Made by a program: the position numbers and the translations under genes. Below are positions 11,835-22,590 of a DNA stretch of 64,000 bases, piece after piece; position 1 is the first letter of the stretch, and each line of letters begins with the position of its first letter. The notes beneath the pieces were generated by a model that searched no databases, had not been told where the DNA came from, and saw only the letters and a list, made by a program, of their open reading frames with translations. The stretch covers positions 1,054,001 through 1,118,000 of the forward strand of contig JAPWDM010000023.1 of NCBI GenBank assembly GCA_035578155.1. Reading direction: 5' to 3'. Source of the stretch: Brachynemurus nebulosus. Taxonomy: Eukaryota; Arthropoda; Insecta; Neuroptera; Myrmeleontidae.

Positions 11835-12071
11835 ATGCCAAAAACATTTCAAAATAAAAAAATTGGAAACAAAAGCGTTAACATTGCTTTTGTTCGTGAA
11901 AAAAATTTTGTTCCAAAACGTTTTGTAACGGAGCTTGCAAAAAATTTATCTAAAATCCCAAAAATAAAGATGTTATAAATTCAGTCTTGGATAAAATCTA
12001 TCCCAGAACTTCAATTTGATACAAGAAATAACACTACTTTCTGTAAAGTTTGTGGAAAACCTGTAAGTAGG
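11835..12071 (+). pseudogene. Possible hAT transposase N-terminal remnant
   Basis: From the ATG at 11835 the frame gives 47 residues including NFVPKRFVTELAKNLSK and then stops. In another frame the DNA continues with QSWIKSIPEL and FCKVCGKPV, a CxxC pair of the kind found in N-terminal zinc fingers of hAT and CGGBP1-like proteins. It lies inside the hAT-like element at 9267-12505, which fits. A frameshift or stop separates the two parts, and a hAT MITE interrupts the DNA straight after the CxxC. The family assignment is tentative. Confidence 0.4.
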
Positions 12072-12251
12072 GCCGGATTACCCACTAGGCCTATCTAGGC
12101 GTTGTTTTTTTTTTTTTTGCTCATCAGTTATTTCTTTTAGGAAAAATTTGAAAAAAAGTAGGAAAAGTTACGATTTTTTCTTTTTAAGCAAAAGGCAGGG
12201 GCCGCATTTTTCACAGTGCCTAGGGCGGCACTAATGGTTAATCTGGCCCTG
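12068..12251 (+). mobile_element. hAT MITE, CAGGGCCGGATTA family (184 bp)
   Basis: The ends are TAGGGCCGGATTA and TTAATCTGGCCCTG, flanked by the near-identical 8-bp sequences CCTGTAAG (12060-12067) and CTTGTAAG (12252-12259). It is non-coding and interrupts the remains of an older hAT element. Confidence 0.75.
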
Positions 12252-12574
12252 CTTGTAAGTACATTATGCTCTTATTTCTGTTTTAGATTTTAGAAAAAAT
12301 CTATTTCTATTTTCGTTATTTTGCATCAAAATTATTATTTTACATCAAAATTATTACCTACATCAAAATTATTAAGCCCTTTTTTTAGATTTATTACTGC
12401 ATATTTGTGCATATTTTGAAAAAATTGGTGCATATTTTACCATAAAATCGTGCATATTATATTGCATATTTTTCAATATTTTTGTGCATATAATTCCGCT
12501 CTCTAGTAATTACTCAAAAATATGAGATAAAACAATGAAAATTTGAGTGTTACTGGTAGTTTTGAATCATAAAC

Positions 12575-12913
12575 AAATTTTTGAAAAACTTTTTAACATA
12601 TAGCCTAAGATCCCGCAGCTGATTTCTGCAGGTATCTGTTTTTTTAATGAAACTTAATTTATGGTTAAATAAATTAAGTTTCATTAAAAAAACGGATACC
12701 TGCAGAAATCAGCTGCGGGATCTTGTACTAATACGTTTCCATTTAAAAAACTATAAGTTTGTATCATAGCTCGAAAACTACAAGAGCTGTAAAGCTCCTG
12801 ACGATAGCAACCGGTTGCCCCCGTCGATGTCTACAACTCTTATTTGAACAATTTTTCGATTAAATCAACGGTTTCGCTGCAATCAAAATGGCAACTCTCA
12901 AAAAACTCATACT
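12575..12913 (-). mobile_element. Family I MITE, truncated copy
   Basis: From 12745 to 12910 it matches 20012-20178 closely (GTATCATAGCTCGAAAAC, CGGTTGCCCCCGTCGAT, ATGGCAACTCTC), including the terminal GAGTTTTTTGAG-type repeat at the right. The other end is lost. A 116-bp hairpin element is inserted at 12608-12723. Confidence 0.65.
12608..12723. repeat. Near-perfect hairpin element (116 bp)
   Basis: Two 54-base arms starting AGATCCCGCAGCTGATTTCT pair with one mismatch around a loop of about 8 bases. The hairpin interrupts a family I copy that is continuous at 20000-20030, so it is an insertion and not part of that repeat. Confidence 0.85.
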
Positions 12914-13046
12914 GTAAAAATTTTAGTGAAGGTCATTTTCGGGTTCCAGAGGCTCCAAAACAAATTTCTATCATAGTCCCGGACTCAAGTCTTACCATAA
13001 GAGCTGCTGTAATAGATGAATCTGCAGAATGGAAATTCGCTAAAAC
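12914..13046 (-). repeat. Family A repeat, 5' fragment
   Basis: The reverse complement reads TTTTAGCGAATTTCCATTCT, then a TTACAGCAGCTCTTATGGTA stretch and GAGTCCGGGACTATG, matching the start of the complete family A copies. The fragment ends where the (TA)n tract would be, directly beside the family I terminus. Confidence 0.65.
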
Positions 13047-13084
13047 CGTTAATTGCTGCAACTGTTTTATGTATTTGTGCGGTA

Positions 13085-13708
13085 CAGTCGACCTCCGTTA
13101 TCAGTCCGCTTACGGGACTGTAGGAAAATATAATTCTAAGAACTCCTGTACCCCCACTTGCGCTTAGTAGTCAACCGCAGTAACTCACACTTCCGCTACT
13201 TTTCAAGCGTGTGAATGTGTACTTATTTATAATCCAATAGCCCGGACGTTTAGTGCAGTATTACCATTCGTTAGAAGCGGCACAAAATCGACCTATTTTT
13301 AATAAATATATTTACTAATATTTTCTAAATGTGTTCTCTAGTTTGTGTGACAAGAATTTAAACAATACTGTCAACACATATTTTCTTTAAAAAATTTTTT
13401 AAAATTTTTTGTAGAAAAATTGTAAATAATATTATTAGTCACACAAAGTTTGTAATATAATCCGCGCGATGAACAAACAAAACTTGTTTTGGTCAACTAC
13501 ACACGTATTATGTTAACACGGACCTATAAAAAAATTATTTTAGTGAATAAAAAGATTTTGACAGGATGATTTATGAGTTGCACTATTAAACATCAACACC
13601 AACGTTCCAATCTTATAACGAGAGACTAAAATGAATTTTTTTCGGTCATGGAAGGGGAATGTTTACAATAGAAATATAAATCGGCGGGCTCATAACGAAC
13701 GTCAGCTG
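13085..13708. mobile_element. pogo/Tigger-like MITE (624 bp)
   Basis: The left end CAGTCGACCTCCGTTATCAG pairs imperfectly with the right end CATAACGAACGTCAGCTG, and TA flanks both sides (13083-13084 and 13709-13710). The interior is non-coding. The ends are diverged, suggesting an old insertion. Confidence 0.55.
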
Positions 13709-13984
13709 TATTTTATTTTTTTCTGATTTTGTACGAAAAAAAGGAAAAATTGGCTTTTTACAAATATTTATAATTATGTATCTAATAATAATTTTGAAAA
13801 GGAAAAATTAAGTTCCTAAATTCTTTGTTTCGTATATGGTGTGGGGAGTTGTTTGAAAGGTCTTGTTACAGGGATTCGTCGAATATTCGGCTATTCAGCC
13901 GGAAGGTTGACCGAATATTTGGTCCGAACAAGTCTGGCAGAAACCCAATATTATAGAAATAAAACTTACTTCTAGGTAGGTATT

Positions 13985-13986
<2 letters not shown>
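13709..13986. other. Unannotated DNA
   Basis: Nothing recognisable apart from a TCGAATATTCGG-type short palindrome at about 13877-13890. Confidence 0.35.

Positions 13987-14071
<85 letters not shown>
13987..14071. repeat. (TA)n microsatellite
   Basis: An uninterrupted TA run of about 85 bp. It is not associated with a visible family A or B copy. Reading frames across it (YIYIYI) are artefacts. Confidence 0.95.
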
Positions 14072-14074
<3 letters not shown>

Positions 14075-14210
14075 GATCATTAAGAATAAACATAATAATA
14101 TACTTGTATGCATAACAATTATGCAAAAAGTAGCACTCACTGTAAGACCTTCAATTTACGATTATTAAATCGTCAAACCATCATATTATTATTATTACGT
14201 ATAGAAAAAA

Positions 14211-15726
14211 AAACGCTGTGAGCAGCGGAGCCCCATCACGGAAGTCGAATTTTTCCTTTCATCTTCGGTATTGAGTGTCTACAAGCGAAATATAATTGAA
14301 AGTCCACAAGCGATTTGTAATTTTGGTGGTTTCAAAACTGATGATGAGGGTCCGGTTGATCGGGGCTTTAAAAAAAGGTTTTAAGTTTTTAAGGGCTAAA
14401 TCTCAGTAAATTTCAATTTTGTGCCGATAACAGTTAGCAGGGAAAAATCCAACACAGTTCGTACGAGGGCATTCCTACCCATGCTTATCCGCCAGTTGCC
14501 TTTGTGCTTTATTTTTAAATATTAAAAAAAAAGGAACTTAAATAGTAAACTGGAAGGCCATTATGAAGATATTTTTTCTTTCCAAAAAAATCCAAAATTT
14601 CTATTTTATAAATAATAAAAATCCAAAATTCCTAATTTATAAATAAACAGTGACTTTAATAACATTTTTAAATTACTTAATATGTATGTATTTCATTTGT
14701 CACAAAAGTAAGTTCACTTTTTTTTTAAATTTTTTAAAATTACTATTCGCCTACTTGTATTTAGAATAAAAATAATGCATTTAAAACACATTTAACAATA
14801 GCATTCAATTCCAATGTAAAAATGGGAGAAGTGGGGGGAAAAGTAATGTGGACTCCCTAAAAGGTACTAGCTGGATACTAACTGAATACACGTACAAAAT
14901 TTCAGCCCTCTAGGTTTCCTTAGAGAGTCTCTAGACGTGTTAGAAAACAAGCAAAAAAATTAAGGAAATATTGGCGTAAAAATCGTGGAGGTAAGGGTTA
15001 AAAGTAGAAACCTCCAAAAAGCAGTGTCTGGCTATTAGCTTAACCTGTACACAAAATTTCAGCCCTCTAGGTTTATTTGGGGAGATTTTGACTCGAACGA
15101 AACTGTTAAAAACAAGAAAAATCATGTTCTTTTTGGTATAAAAATGGTGGGGGTAGGAGTTAAAAGTCGAGAGCCCCAAAAGGCACCCCCTTGATACTAA
15201 CTCAATCCGAATACAAAATTTCAGCCCTCTAGGTTTATTTGGGTGACCTGTGCGAGTAGTACAAACTTCGAAAACGTTGAAAAAGCATGAAATGGTAGCT
15301 AAAAAATGAGGGGGGTGGGGGTAAAATAATAAAACCTCCAAAAAGCACAACCTAGGTACGAACTTTATCAACACACCAAATTTCAACCCTCTACGTTAAT
15401 TCTGGGCGGCTGGGGGCCTGTTAGATCCAGCTAAAATCGTTTTTTCCCCCTGTACTCCCTCCAAATCATCTTAGGAAGCTGAATTTTGGATATGTTGTAG
15501 AAAATTCACCGAAACATTATTTCCAACCGGTTTGGAAAAGTTTTATTGTTTTACCACCCCCCACCACCCCCTTAAAATTTGGGTCGGATCAAAAATTTTC
15601 CCAAAATTTGACCCCACTTTAATAGTATGAGGTGCCTCGAAAATGAGCCCCACTTACCAAATTTTATCTCTTAACTTCCATAGGGGGGCCCTACACAAAT
15701 TAAAAGGTGGCGGGAATATATATATA

Positions 15727-15799
<73 letters not shown>

Positions 15800-15930
15800 G
15801 ACATTTTTTTTTCTACATATTCGTGTTCTACGGGTCCGAAAATGGATAGTCCCCTACTCTCGCCTCTCGCCGTTCTTGTCGTATAGACTGTATAAGTCTA
15901 TTTTTTTCAAGAAAAAATTCGACTAAAAAA
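14211..15930 (+). repeat. Family B long repeat, copy 2
   Basis: This is the most regular copy. It has the head (AACGCTGTGAGCAGCGG), the spacer, tandem units of about 165 bp (from about 14870), the GGGGGGCCCTACACA block, a (TA)n tract at 15715-15797, and a tail ending near TTCGACTAAAAA. On the antisense strand 14940-15386 stays open for 148 codons because the unit length keeps a frame. That frame is not kept in the other copies, so I do not call a gene. Confidence 0.8.
15715..15797. repeat. (TA)n tract inside family B copy 2
   Basis: About 80 bp of TA with one CC interruption near 15728. Confidence 0.95.
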
Positions 15931-16621
15931 AAAATCTGTTGACTATTTACAAATTATCTTTTATAAAATTAATACTGAATTATCTTGCTTTAACTATTTT
16001 ACACTGACTTACAATTAATAATACTAAATTCTCTCCACAACTAACGCCTAGATGAAATTGTTGCCTTCCTAGAAATCTCATCTGAGCTTAGGGCTTAGTA
16101 CGTTTAGAAACTCTTAAGTCTTTCCATCCTTAATTACTAAATACCGCCACATTAACTAATAATGTTTTCTTTGAAGCTTTCAACCAAGATGAAGATGGAG
16201 GATTTGTGATTCGACACAAGACTGCTGCTTTCAATTTACCTTTTATAAATTAATATTAAAGAGGCATTTCCTAAATATTACATATGGAAATGAAACCAGT
16301 TTTGAAATCTAAATGTCTTGAACAGTAACAACCTTGCCCGCAGCTATACTGAACAGGTATATTCTCACACATATAAATATCCATAATAATAGCCCACGTC
16401 TGTTTCAACAGGCCAAGTTAATATTAATTTATAAGAGTAATACAGTTTTACTTTTAATATGTACTTAATAATTAATTCACTGTAGTAAAGAACGCGATGA
16501 TGATAGACAGAGATAACATTTAATATTTAATATGTAATTTATTTTTATTGCCTTATTATGAAACAGAAATTTTATCGAAGGAACAGAATTGAGCTAACAC
16601 ATTGCAAACTGTAATCATATA
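15931..16621. other. Unannotated AT-rich DNA
   Basis: No gene, tRNA or paired repeat was seen. Confidence 0.4.
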
Positions 16622-16625
16622 TTAA

Positions 16626-17553
16626 CCCTAGAATCATACGTACATACTCGTCAAAACGACGAACGAACTTCTCTACCTGCTCCAATACTACAACTTGTCG
16701 GTACCTGCTTGCTGTGAAACTTCTGTTATCTAATTTATTTGTTATTATAACACATAAGACGTATAAATTTTGTTTATAGCTATTGTCGCTTTTTTTTTAT
16801 ACTTAAATAGTGTGCGTCAAAAGGACGACGATGTATGATTAACCTATATTTTTTTTTAAAGATTTTGTAATCCACATACAAAAGTTTTCCTAATTGTTCT
16901 AAAATTTATTAAAGATATGGATGTTATAATTAATTTATTCAATGATTATGATAATGTGAAAGATGATTACAGCTATTTGACTTATAGAGACGACATAATA
17001 ATGAAGTTTTAATATATTGAATTGAAAACTAAAGAATGCGTTTCAAGTGACTTAATAAAAGGTTAAAAATTTATTTTATGGAAAATATTTTAATTTTTAT
17101 TATTTTTGAGATCTTATTCTAAAAATTACTAACAAATTTTAGAAAATTTACAAATGTGCCTAATGGGGAAATAACTATATATCTATAGGAATATTTATGA
17201 CTGAGAAATTTCACATTCTGTAAAGTCACATATGTCCATTGACTCATAATAGTTCATAAATTAATTATGATACAATTGATGTTTTATGATACAATTGATG
17301 TATTTATCTATTTTTTAATTTTTATAATGAAAATATGCTTTGATAAAAATATTAAAAAAATTAATAAATATTTACATTAAGAAATTTTTCCAAATCCAAT
17401 TTTTTTAAATATTTTGTTCGCTTTTGTAGTATTGTTATGTAAAAAAAATGTTTTTTGCAAATAAACTCTAAAACTCCCCGTAAAAAGTCCATTCGTCGAA
17501 ACGACGCCGATTAATGATTAACTTGACTCGTAGACCAACGTATGATTCTAGGG
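16626..17553. mobile_element. piggyBac-like MITE, copy 1 (928 bp)
   Basis: The ends CCCTAGAATCATACGTAC and CGTATGATTCTAGGG are inverted repeats flanked by TTAA on both sides (16622-16625 and 17554-17557), the piggyBac target. A CCCTAGAA start is known from piggyBac itself. Subterminal CGTCAAAACGACG-like motifs recur near both ends and inside. It matches the copy at 46779-47676 along most of its length. No transposase is present. Confidence 0.88.
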
Positions 17554-17557
17554 TTAA

Positions 17558-18018
17558 CCGAGCTTTTATACTTGAAGATCCCGCAAGAAAGAATTCGATT
17601 CCGAAAACTTATAGTTAAAAATGCGTTACAAATTTTTGATTTATTTACTAGGATAACTACAAGGTGAAAAGTTACGCCCACGTAAATTCCAATCCAGGTC
17701 TTTGTAACTGTATCAAGTATAACATATTCATATATACAAAATCGTTTAATTGGCGATAGAAATAGGTATTATACAAATTATGTGCGGGTTACTAGAGTTT
17801 TTTGTAACCAGGTAAAAGTATACGTACATGTTTTGCTTGATACAGCTTCTAATTTTATTGACAAGGAAGGATACAGATTTCGTCTACTAGTAACGCATCA
17901 CACCCCATATAAAGCATCTACAATATTACAGTCACCCACTTTCATTTAATTCTAAATAAAAATTTATGTAGCATATACATATAAAAGTTATTTAGTATGA
18001 CTAATCGAACTTGCGAAT
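17558..18018. other. Unannotated AT-rich DNA
   Basis: Nothing recognisable. Confidence 0.4.
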
Positions 18019-18085
18019 GGACTTGTGAATAGCATGGAGACTTATGGAGGGTATGGTTCTAGGTTCAAATCCCAGTATGACATCC
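18019..18085 (+). other. tRNA-like sequence, SINE head or tRNA pseudogene
   Basis: An A-box-like TAGCATGGAG and a perfect B-box-like GGTTCAAATCC are spaced as in tRNA genes, followed by CATCC and a T run that could end pol III transcription. The acceptor stem does not pair well, so a functional tRNA is unlikely. Confidence 0.4.
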
Positions 18086-19640
18086 TTTTTTTAAAATTTG
18101 TTTTTTACTAATTTCATAATATGCGTGTTGTTTAGTATATGTATTAAAAAATTTTCAAATTTGAAATAATAATTTAAAAAAAAACAACGCCGTGTGCAGC
18201 GAGGCCCCATCACGGAAGTCGAATTTTTCCTTTCATCTTCGGTATTGAATGTCTACAAGCGAAATGTAATTGAAAGTCCACAAGCGATTTGTCATTTTGG
18301 TGGTTTCAAAACTGATGATGAGTGTTCGGTTGATCGGGGCTTTAAAAAAAGGTTTTAAGTTTTTAAGGGCTGAATCTCAGTAAATTTCAATTTTGGGCCG
18401 ATAGCAGTTAGCAGGAAAAAATCCAACACAGTTCGTACAAGGGCATTCCTACTCATGCTTATCCGCCAATTGCCTTCGTGTTTTACTTTTAAATATTAAA
18501 AAAGGAACTTAAATAGTAAACTGGAAGGCTTTTATGAAGATATTTTTTCTTACCAAAAAAATCCAAAATTTCTATTTTATAAATAATAAAAAACATCCAA
18601 AATTCCTGCTTTATAAATAAACAGTGACTTTAATAACATTTTTAAATTACTTCATATTTGTGTATTGCATTTGTTATAAAAGTAAGTTCATTTTTTTTAA
18701 ATTTTTTAAAATTACTATTCGCCTACTTGTATTTAGAATACAAATAATGCATTTAAAACACATTTAACAATACCGTTGATTTCCGATGTAAAAATGGGAG
18801 AAGTGGGGGGAAAAGTAATGTGGAATCCCTAAAAGGCACTAGCTGGATACTAACTCAATACACGTACAAAATCTCAGCCCTCCAGGTTTTCTTAGAGAGT
18901 CTCTAGACGTGTTAGAAAAAAAGCAAAAAAATTAAGGAAATATTGGCGTAAAAATCGTGGGGGTAAGAGTTAAAAGTTGAAACCTCCAAAAAGCAGTGAC
19001 TGGCCATTAACCTGTACACCAAATTTCAGCCTTCTAGGTTTAGTTGGGGAGATTTTGACCCGAACGAAACTGTTAAAAAATAAGAAAAATCTTGTTCTTT
19101 TTGATATAAAAATGGTGGGAGTAAGGGTTAAAAACTGAGACCGCCGAAAGGCACCCTCTTGATACCAACTCAATCCGAATACAAAATTTCAGCCCTTTAG
19201 GTTTATTTGGGTGAACTGTGCGAGTGGTACAAACTTCGAAAACGTCGAAAAAGCATGAAATTGCAGCTTAAAAATGAGGGGGCTGGGGGTAAAATATTAA
19301 AACCTTCAAAAAGCACAACCTAGGTACAAACTTTATCAACACACTAAATTTCAACCCTCTGTGTTAATTCTCGGGGGCTGTGGGCATGTTAGATCCAGCC
19401 AAAATTTTTTCCCCCTCTACTCCCTCCAAATCATCCTACGAAGCTGAATTTTGGATATGTTGTAGATAATTGACCGAAACATTATTTCCAACTGGAAAAG
19501 TTTTATTGTTTTACCGCCCCCACCACCCCCTTAAAGGTTGAGTCGGATCCAAAATTTGACTCCACTTTGATAGTATTGTTGTGCATCGGAATGAACCCCA
19601 CTTACCAAATTTCAGCTCTTAACTTCCATAGGGGGGCCCT

Positions 19641-19653
<13 letters not shown>

Positions 19654-19732
<79 letters not shown>
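19654..19732. repeat. (TA)n tract, left part, family B copy 3
   Basis: About 78 bp of TA, preceded by (AC)n and ending at the family I insertion. Confidence 0.95.
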
Positions 19733-19735
<3 letters not shown>

Positions 19736-20180
19736 AGTTTTTTGAGAATTGCCATTTCTATTACAACCAAATTTTTATGATAGAAATGGTACTGGAAAAG
19801 GTTCTTTTCTTGAATGTAATGGAAATGTAACCAAGAAAAACACTATCGGTTGAAGTAGCCTCAAGTACATATGCATATTTTTATCGCCTAACTGATAATT
19901 TAAAGAAAAATTAAAAAATTAAACTTGGGTAAAAAAAAATTTTTTTGCTCATTTATGTCGTTAATTAATGCATTAGATCAGTTTTATTGAAAAATTAATA
20001 TATAGTCTCATTTAAAAATCTATAAGTTTGTATCATAGCTCGAAAACCATAAGAGCTATAAGCTCCTGACTATAGCAATCGGTTGCCCCCGTCGATATCT
20101 ACAACTCTTATTTGAACAATTTTTCGATTAAATCAGCGGTTTGGCTGTAATAAAAATGGCAACTCTCGAAAAACTCACAC
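19733..20180. mobile_element. Family I MITE, full-length copy (448 bp)
   Basis: The left end GTGAGTTTTTTGAGAATTGC pairs with the right end, which reads GCAACTCTCGAAAAACTCAC. The inverted repeat extends imperfectly through about 40 bp. It sits exactly within the TA tract of family B copy 3, so the target was TA-rich. No coding capacity. Confidence 0.75.
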
Positions 20181-20181
20181 A

Positions 20182-20182
<1 letters not shown>

Positions 20183-20227
<45 letters not shown>
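20183..20227. repeat. (TA)n tract, right part, family B copy 3
   Basis: A TA run of about 45 bp continuing family B after the insertion. Confidence 0.95.
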
Positions 20228-20231
<4 letters not shown>

Positions 20232-20339
20232 CATTTTTTTTCTTCAGAATCGTGTTACGGGTCCGAAAACGGATAGCGTCCCTACTCTCGTCTCTCGCCG
20301 TTCTTATCGTATAGGCTGTATAAGTCTAATTTTTTCAAG

Positions 20340-21056
20340 GATATAGGTCTAATGTTATCGATCAAAATATGAAATAAATGGAGCAAAATTAAACGAACCT
20401 AGTTTTCAGACTTATTAGAGTAACTATAGTAACTTAAGGTTGTACGTAAGGGGGCCCGGAGTCTTTGGTGGGGGCTCGGGCAAAGTGAAAAAAGGGGCCT
20501 GTCATTTTTCTCGCCAGTCTTGAGGATAATTACAAAGACATGACTCTTTTATTACTCCATGATTTTTTTGGACAAACAGCTGTCTTTATTAGTGGAAAAA
20601 AATTTAATTAAATATTTTAAATTGTAAATATGGACATTACAACACCACCTGAAATTAAACTGAACCGATAACACGCGTCCTCAATCCATAGTTAAGTAAT
20701 TTTGGTTTCTTTTTTTTTTAATCATTTCTGATATGACAGACAGTGCCTAGCTGTTATCCTACTTTTTGAACGTACGCTTGAATCAAGTGATAAAGAGAAA
20801 TTGACTTTTATAAATTAAAATAAAATTACATAACCGGTATGCTTAGTATGTAGGTATATAAACATAACATTGTATTTGATCAGATCACTCAAGGACAATT
20901 TAAATAGGTATGTAGTAGTAATGTAAAGTATCTACATATTTATAAATAGATAAGAGCATTTCAATTAACTGTCATTTTATAAAACAATAAACTTTAACGG
21001 TGTCGGGATTTATTTATATTTACTTATTGTTAGCATACATTACATGCACGTACATA
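20340..21056. other. Unannotated DNA with a GC-rich patch
   Basis: The patch at about 20448-20510 (GGGGGCCCGG, GGGGCCTGTC) looks like the end of a degraded transposon, but no partner was found. The rest is plain AT-rich sequence. Confidence 0.35.
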
Positions 21057-21058
21057 TA

Positions 21059-21958
21059 GGGTGAATGCGGGAGAGATGCCGCACATTTTGAAAACACTTG
21101 ATAATTCTTTAAGTATGCATTTAATTGATTTGAAATTTGAAATAAAGGATTCATAATTAAAATTTTTGTAGAGCCTGCAAAGCGGCGTCTCTCCCACACC
21201 TTTGGGAGAGACGCCGCATCAAAGAAGGAGAGACGCCGCATAGTTCATATTAAAAATTTTGCATTTTACACACATCTCCATACATGATGCATGTCATATG
21301 TAACCATTTTTGGCATTTTATACATCTTAACCAGTCAACTTTTTTTGTTGTTTCTGAGTACTTTTCAAAACAGTCAATACACAAGCAATCATCATTATTT
21401 TCGTTATTTCCACTAATATGAGAGCTCTTCCTGATCCATTAATGGATCTTTTATATTTACGTGGCATAATTTACAGTCCAAAAAAAAATTGCATAATTAA
21501 GGTATAAGTCTATGTTTTTAATATGTAATATGATACGGCATCTATACAAACTTTAAATGCGGCATCTCTCCTTTTGTTGGGATAGATGCCGCATGTTGCT
21601 ATAGCAAGTATAATGCGGAATTCTAATCTAAAATTTTATACAGTACTTTTGAAATATACCTAAATTAATAACAAAACTCATTTTCATTAAAACAATAAAA
21701 ATACATTCTTAAATTCTAATGAATTAAATGCTTGATAAAATATTATGTTAAAAAATTTACTTTTCAATAATAACAAGTTGGATAATTACGAAACTGATGA
21801 ACTAATCATATAAATGTTACCATACACAGCTTAAATAAGTAACTTATTTTAAACGTATTATCTATTAATAACGCTATCTATCAATCAACGGACGAACAAT
21901 GGCTACTGCGGCATCTCTCCCGACGCCGCATCTCTCCCGCACTTACCCTACAATTGTA
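21059..21958. mobile_element. TA-flanked element with GAGAGACGCCGCAT motifs (900 bp)
   Basis: The left end GGGTGAATGCGGGAGAGATG pairs with the right end, which ends CATCTCTCCCGCACTTACCC. TA lies on both sides (21057-21058 and 21959-21960). The terminal motif GGAGAGAYGCCGCAT occurs about eight times in both orientations: at the ends, at 21180-21240 and at 21570-21600. The largest antisense frame (21020-21241) crosses the end of the element and is not a gene. Confidence 0.8.
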
Positions 21959-21960
21959 AC

Positions 21961-22588
21961 AATGTTACATTTATTAACATTAGTTTTCTAAAAACACTAG
22001 TCGTTCTAATTTTTATATTTTTAATTAACAATTTCTGATTATTAACTAGATGTAATTTTAATCGAACTATTCTAATTTTGGTAAACACTTGAAAATTTAT
22101 TTTATTAAAATGTGTTATAAAATTCTATAATTTTACTTTGTTGTTCACACAGGCTATACGTATAGATTCAGACCAAATTGAACATGTGGCGTTTTCACTG
22201 GATCTTGGCGCAGCACCATGTGAGAGAAATGACCACGGGCCACGAGAACAAAAAAAATTTCAAACCGCCCAAGTGCGCCTTCCCCCCGCCGTTGGGACTG
22301 TCTTGACGTTTTAGAGCGTAAGGAACCAAAATATCAAAATAGACATTTTCCGGACCTGAACTTTTTTTTTATATAGCTTCTGGAGTCTAAATTAATGAAT
22401 ATTTCCAAATCTACTGCAACAAGGGAAATGAAACTATAGGCTCAAAATTATTACATCTATATAGGGCATTAAAAGGAGCAAAATTTTTTATATATTCTGC
22501 TCAGTGGTTCTGAAGCTATCGTCATTTTTAACTTGGACCTTGTTTAAGAAAATCTGTGAACTTAGATGAAGGGTACAAGAAAAAGTCC
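21961..22588. other. Unannotated DNA
   Basis: Mixed AT-rich sequence with a GC-richer part at about 22180-22320. No gene or repeat partner was recognised. Confidence 0.35.
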
Positions 22589-22590
22589 TA

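Larger units (their letters stand above)
9267..12505 (+). mobile_element. hAT-like element (3.24 kb) with nested insertions
   Basis: The terminal repeats TAAAGAGCGGAATT (left) and AATTCCGCTCTCTA (right) differ by one base and are bounded by GTAATTAC on both sides. Subterminal TGCATATTTT-type motifs are clustered at both ends (9280-9450 and 12395-12490), as expected for hAT transposase-binding regions. Inside lie family B copy 1 (9618-11657), a broken reading frame with a CxxC motif (11835-12071) and a small hAT MITE (12068-12251). The element is dead but still well delimited. Confidence 0.7.
18184..20339 (+). repeat. Family B long repeat, copy 3 (interrupted)
   Basis: Head, spacer, tandem units and GGGGGGCCCTACACA block are as in the other copies. 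The TA tract is split by a family I MITE (19733-20180), after which the TA run and the tail (GTATAGGCTGTATAAGTCTA) resume. An (AC)n stretch at 19641-19654 precedes the TA run. Confidence 0.8.

Noticed and set aside
13866..14140. Reading frames rich in YIYIYI and similar frames at other TA tracts
   Set aside because: They are translations of (TA)n microsatellites.
18019..18085. Functional tRNA gene
   Set aside because: The A and B boxes are present, but acceptor and anticodon arms do not pair properly.
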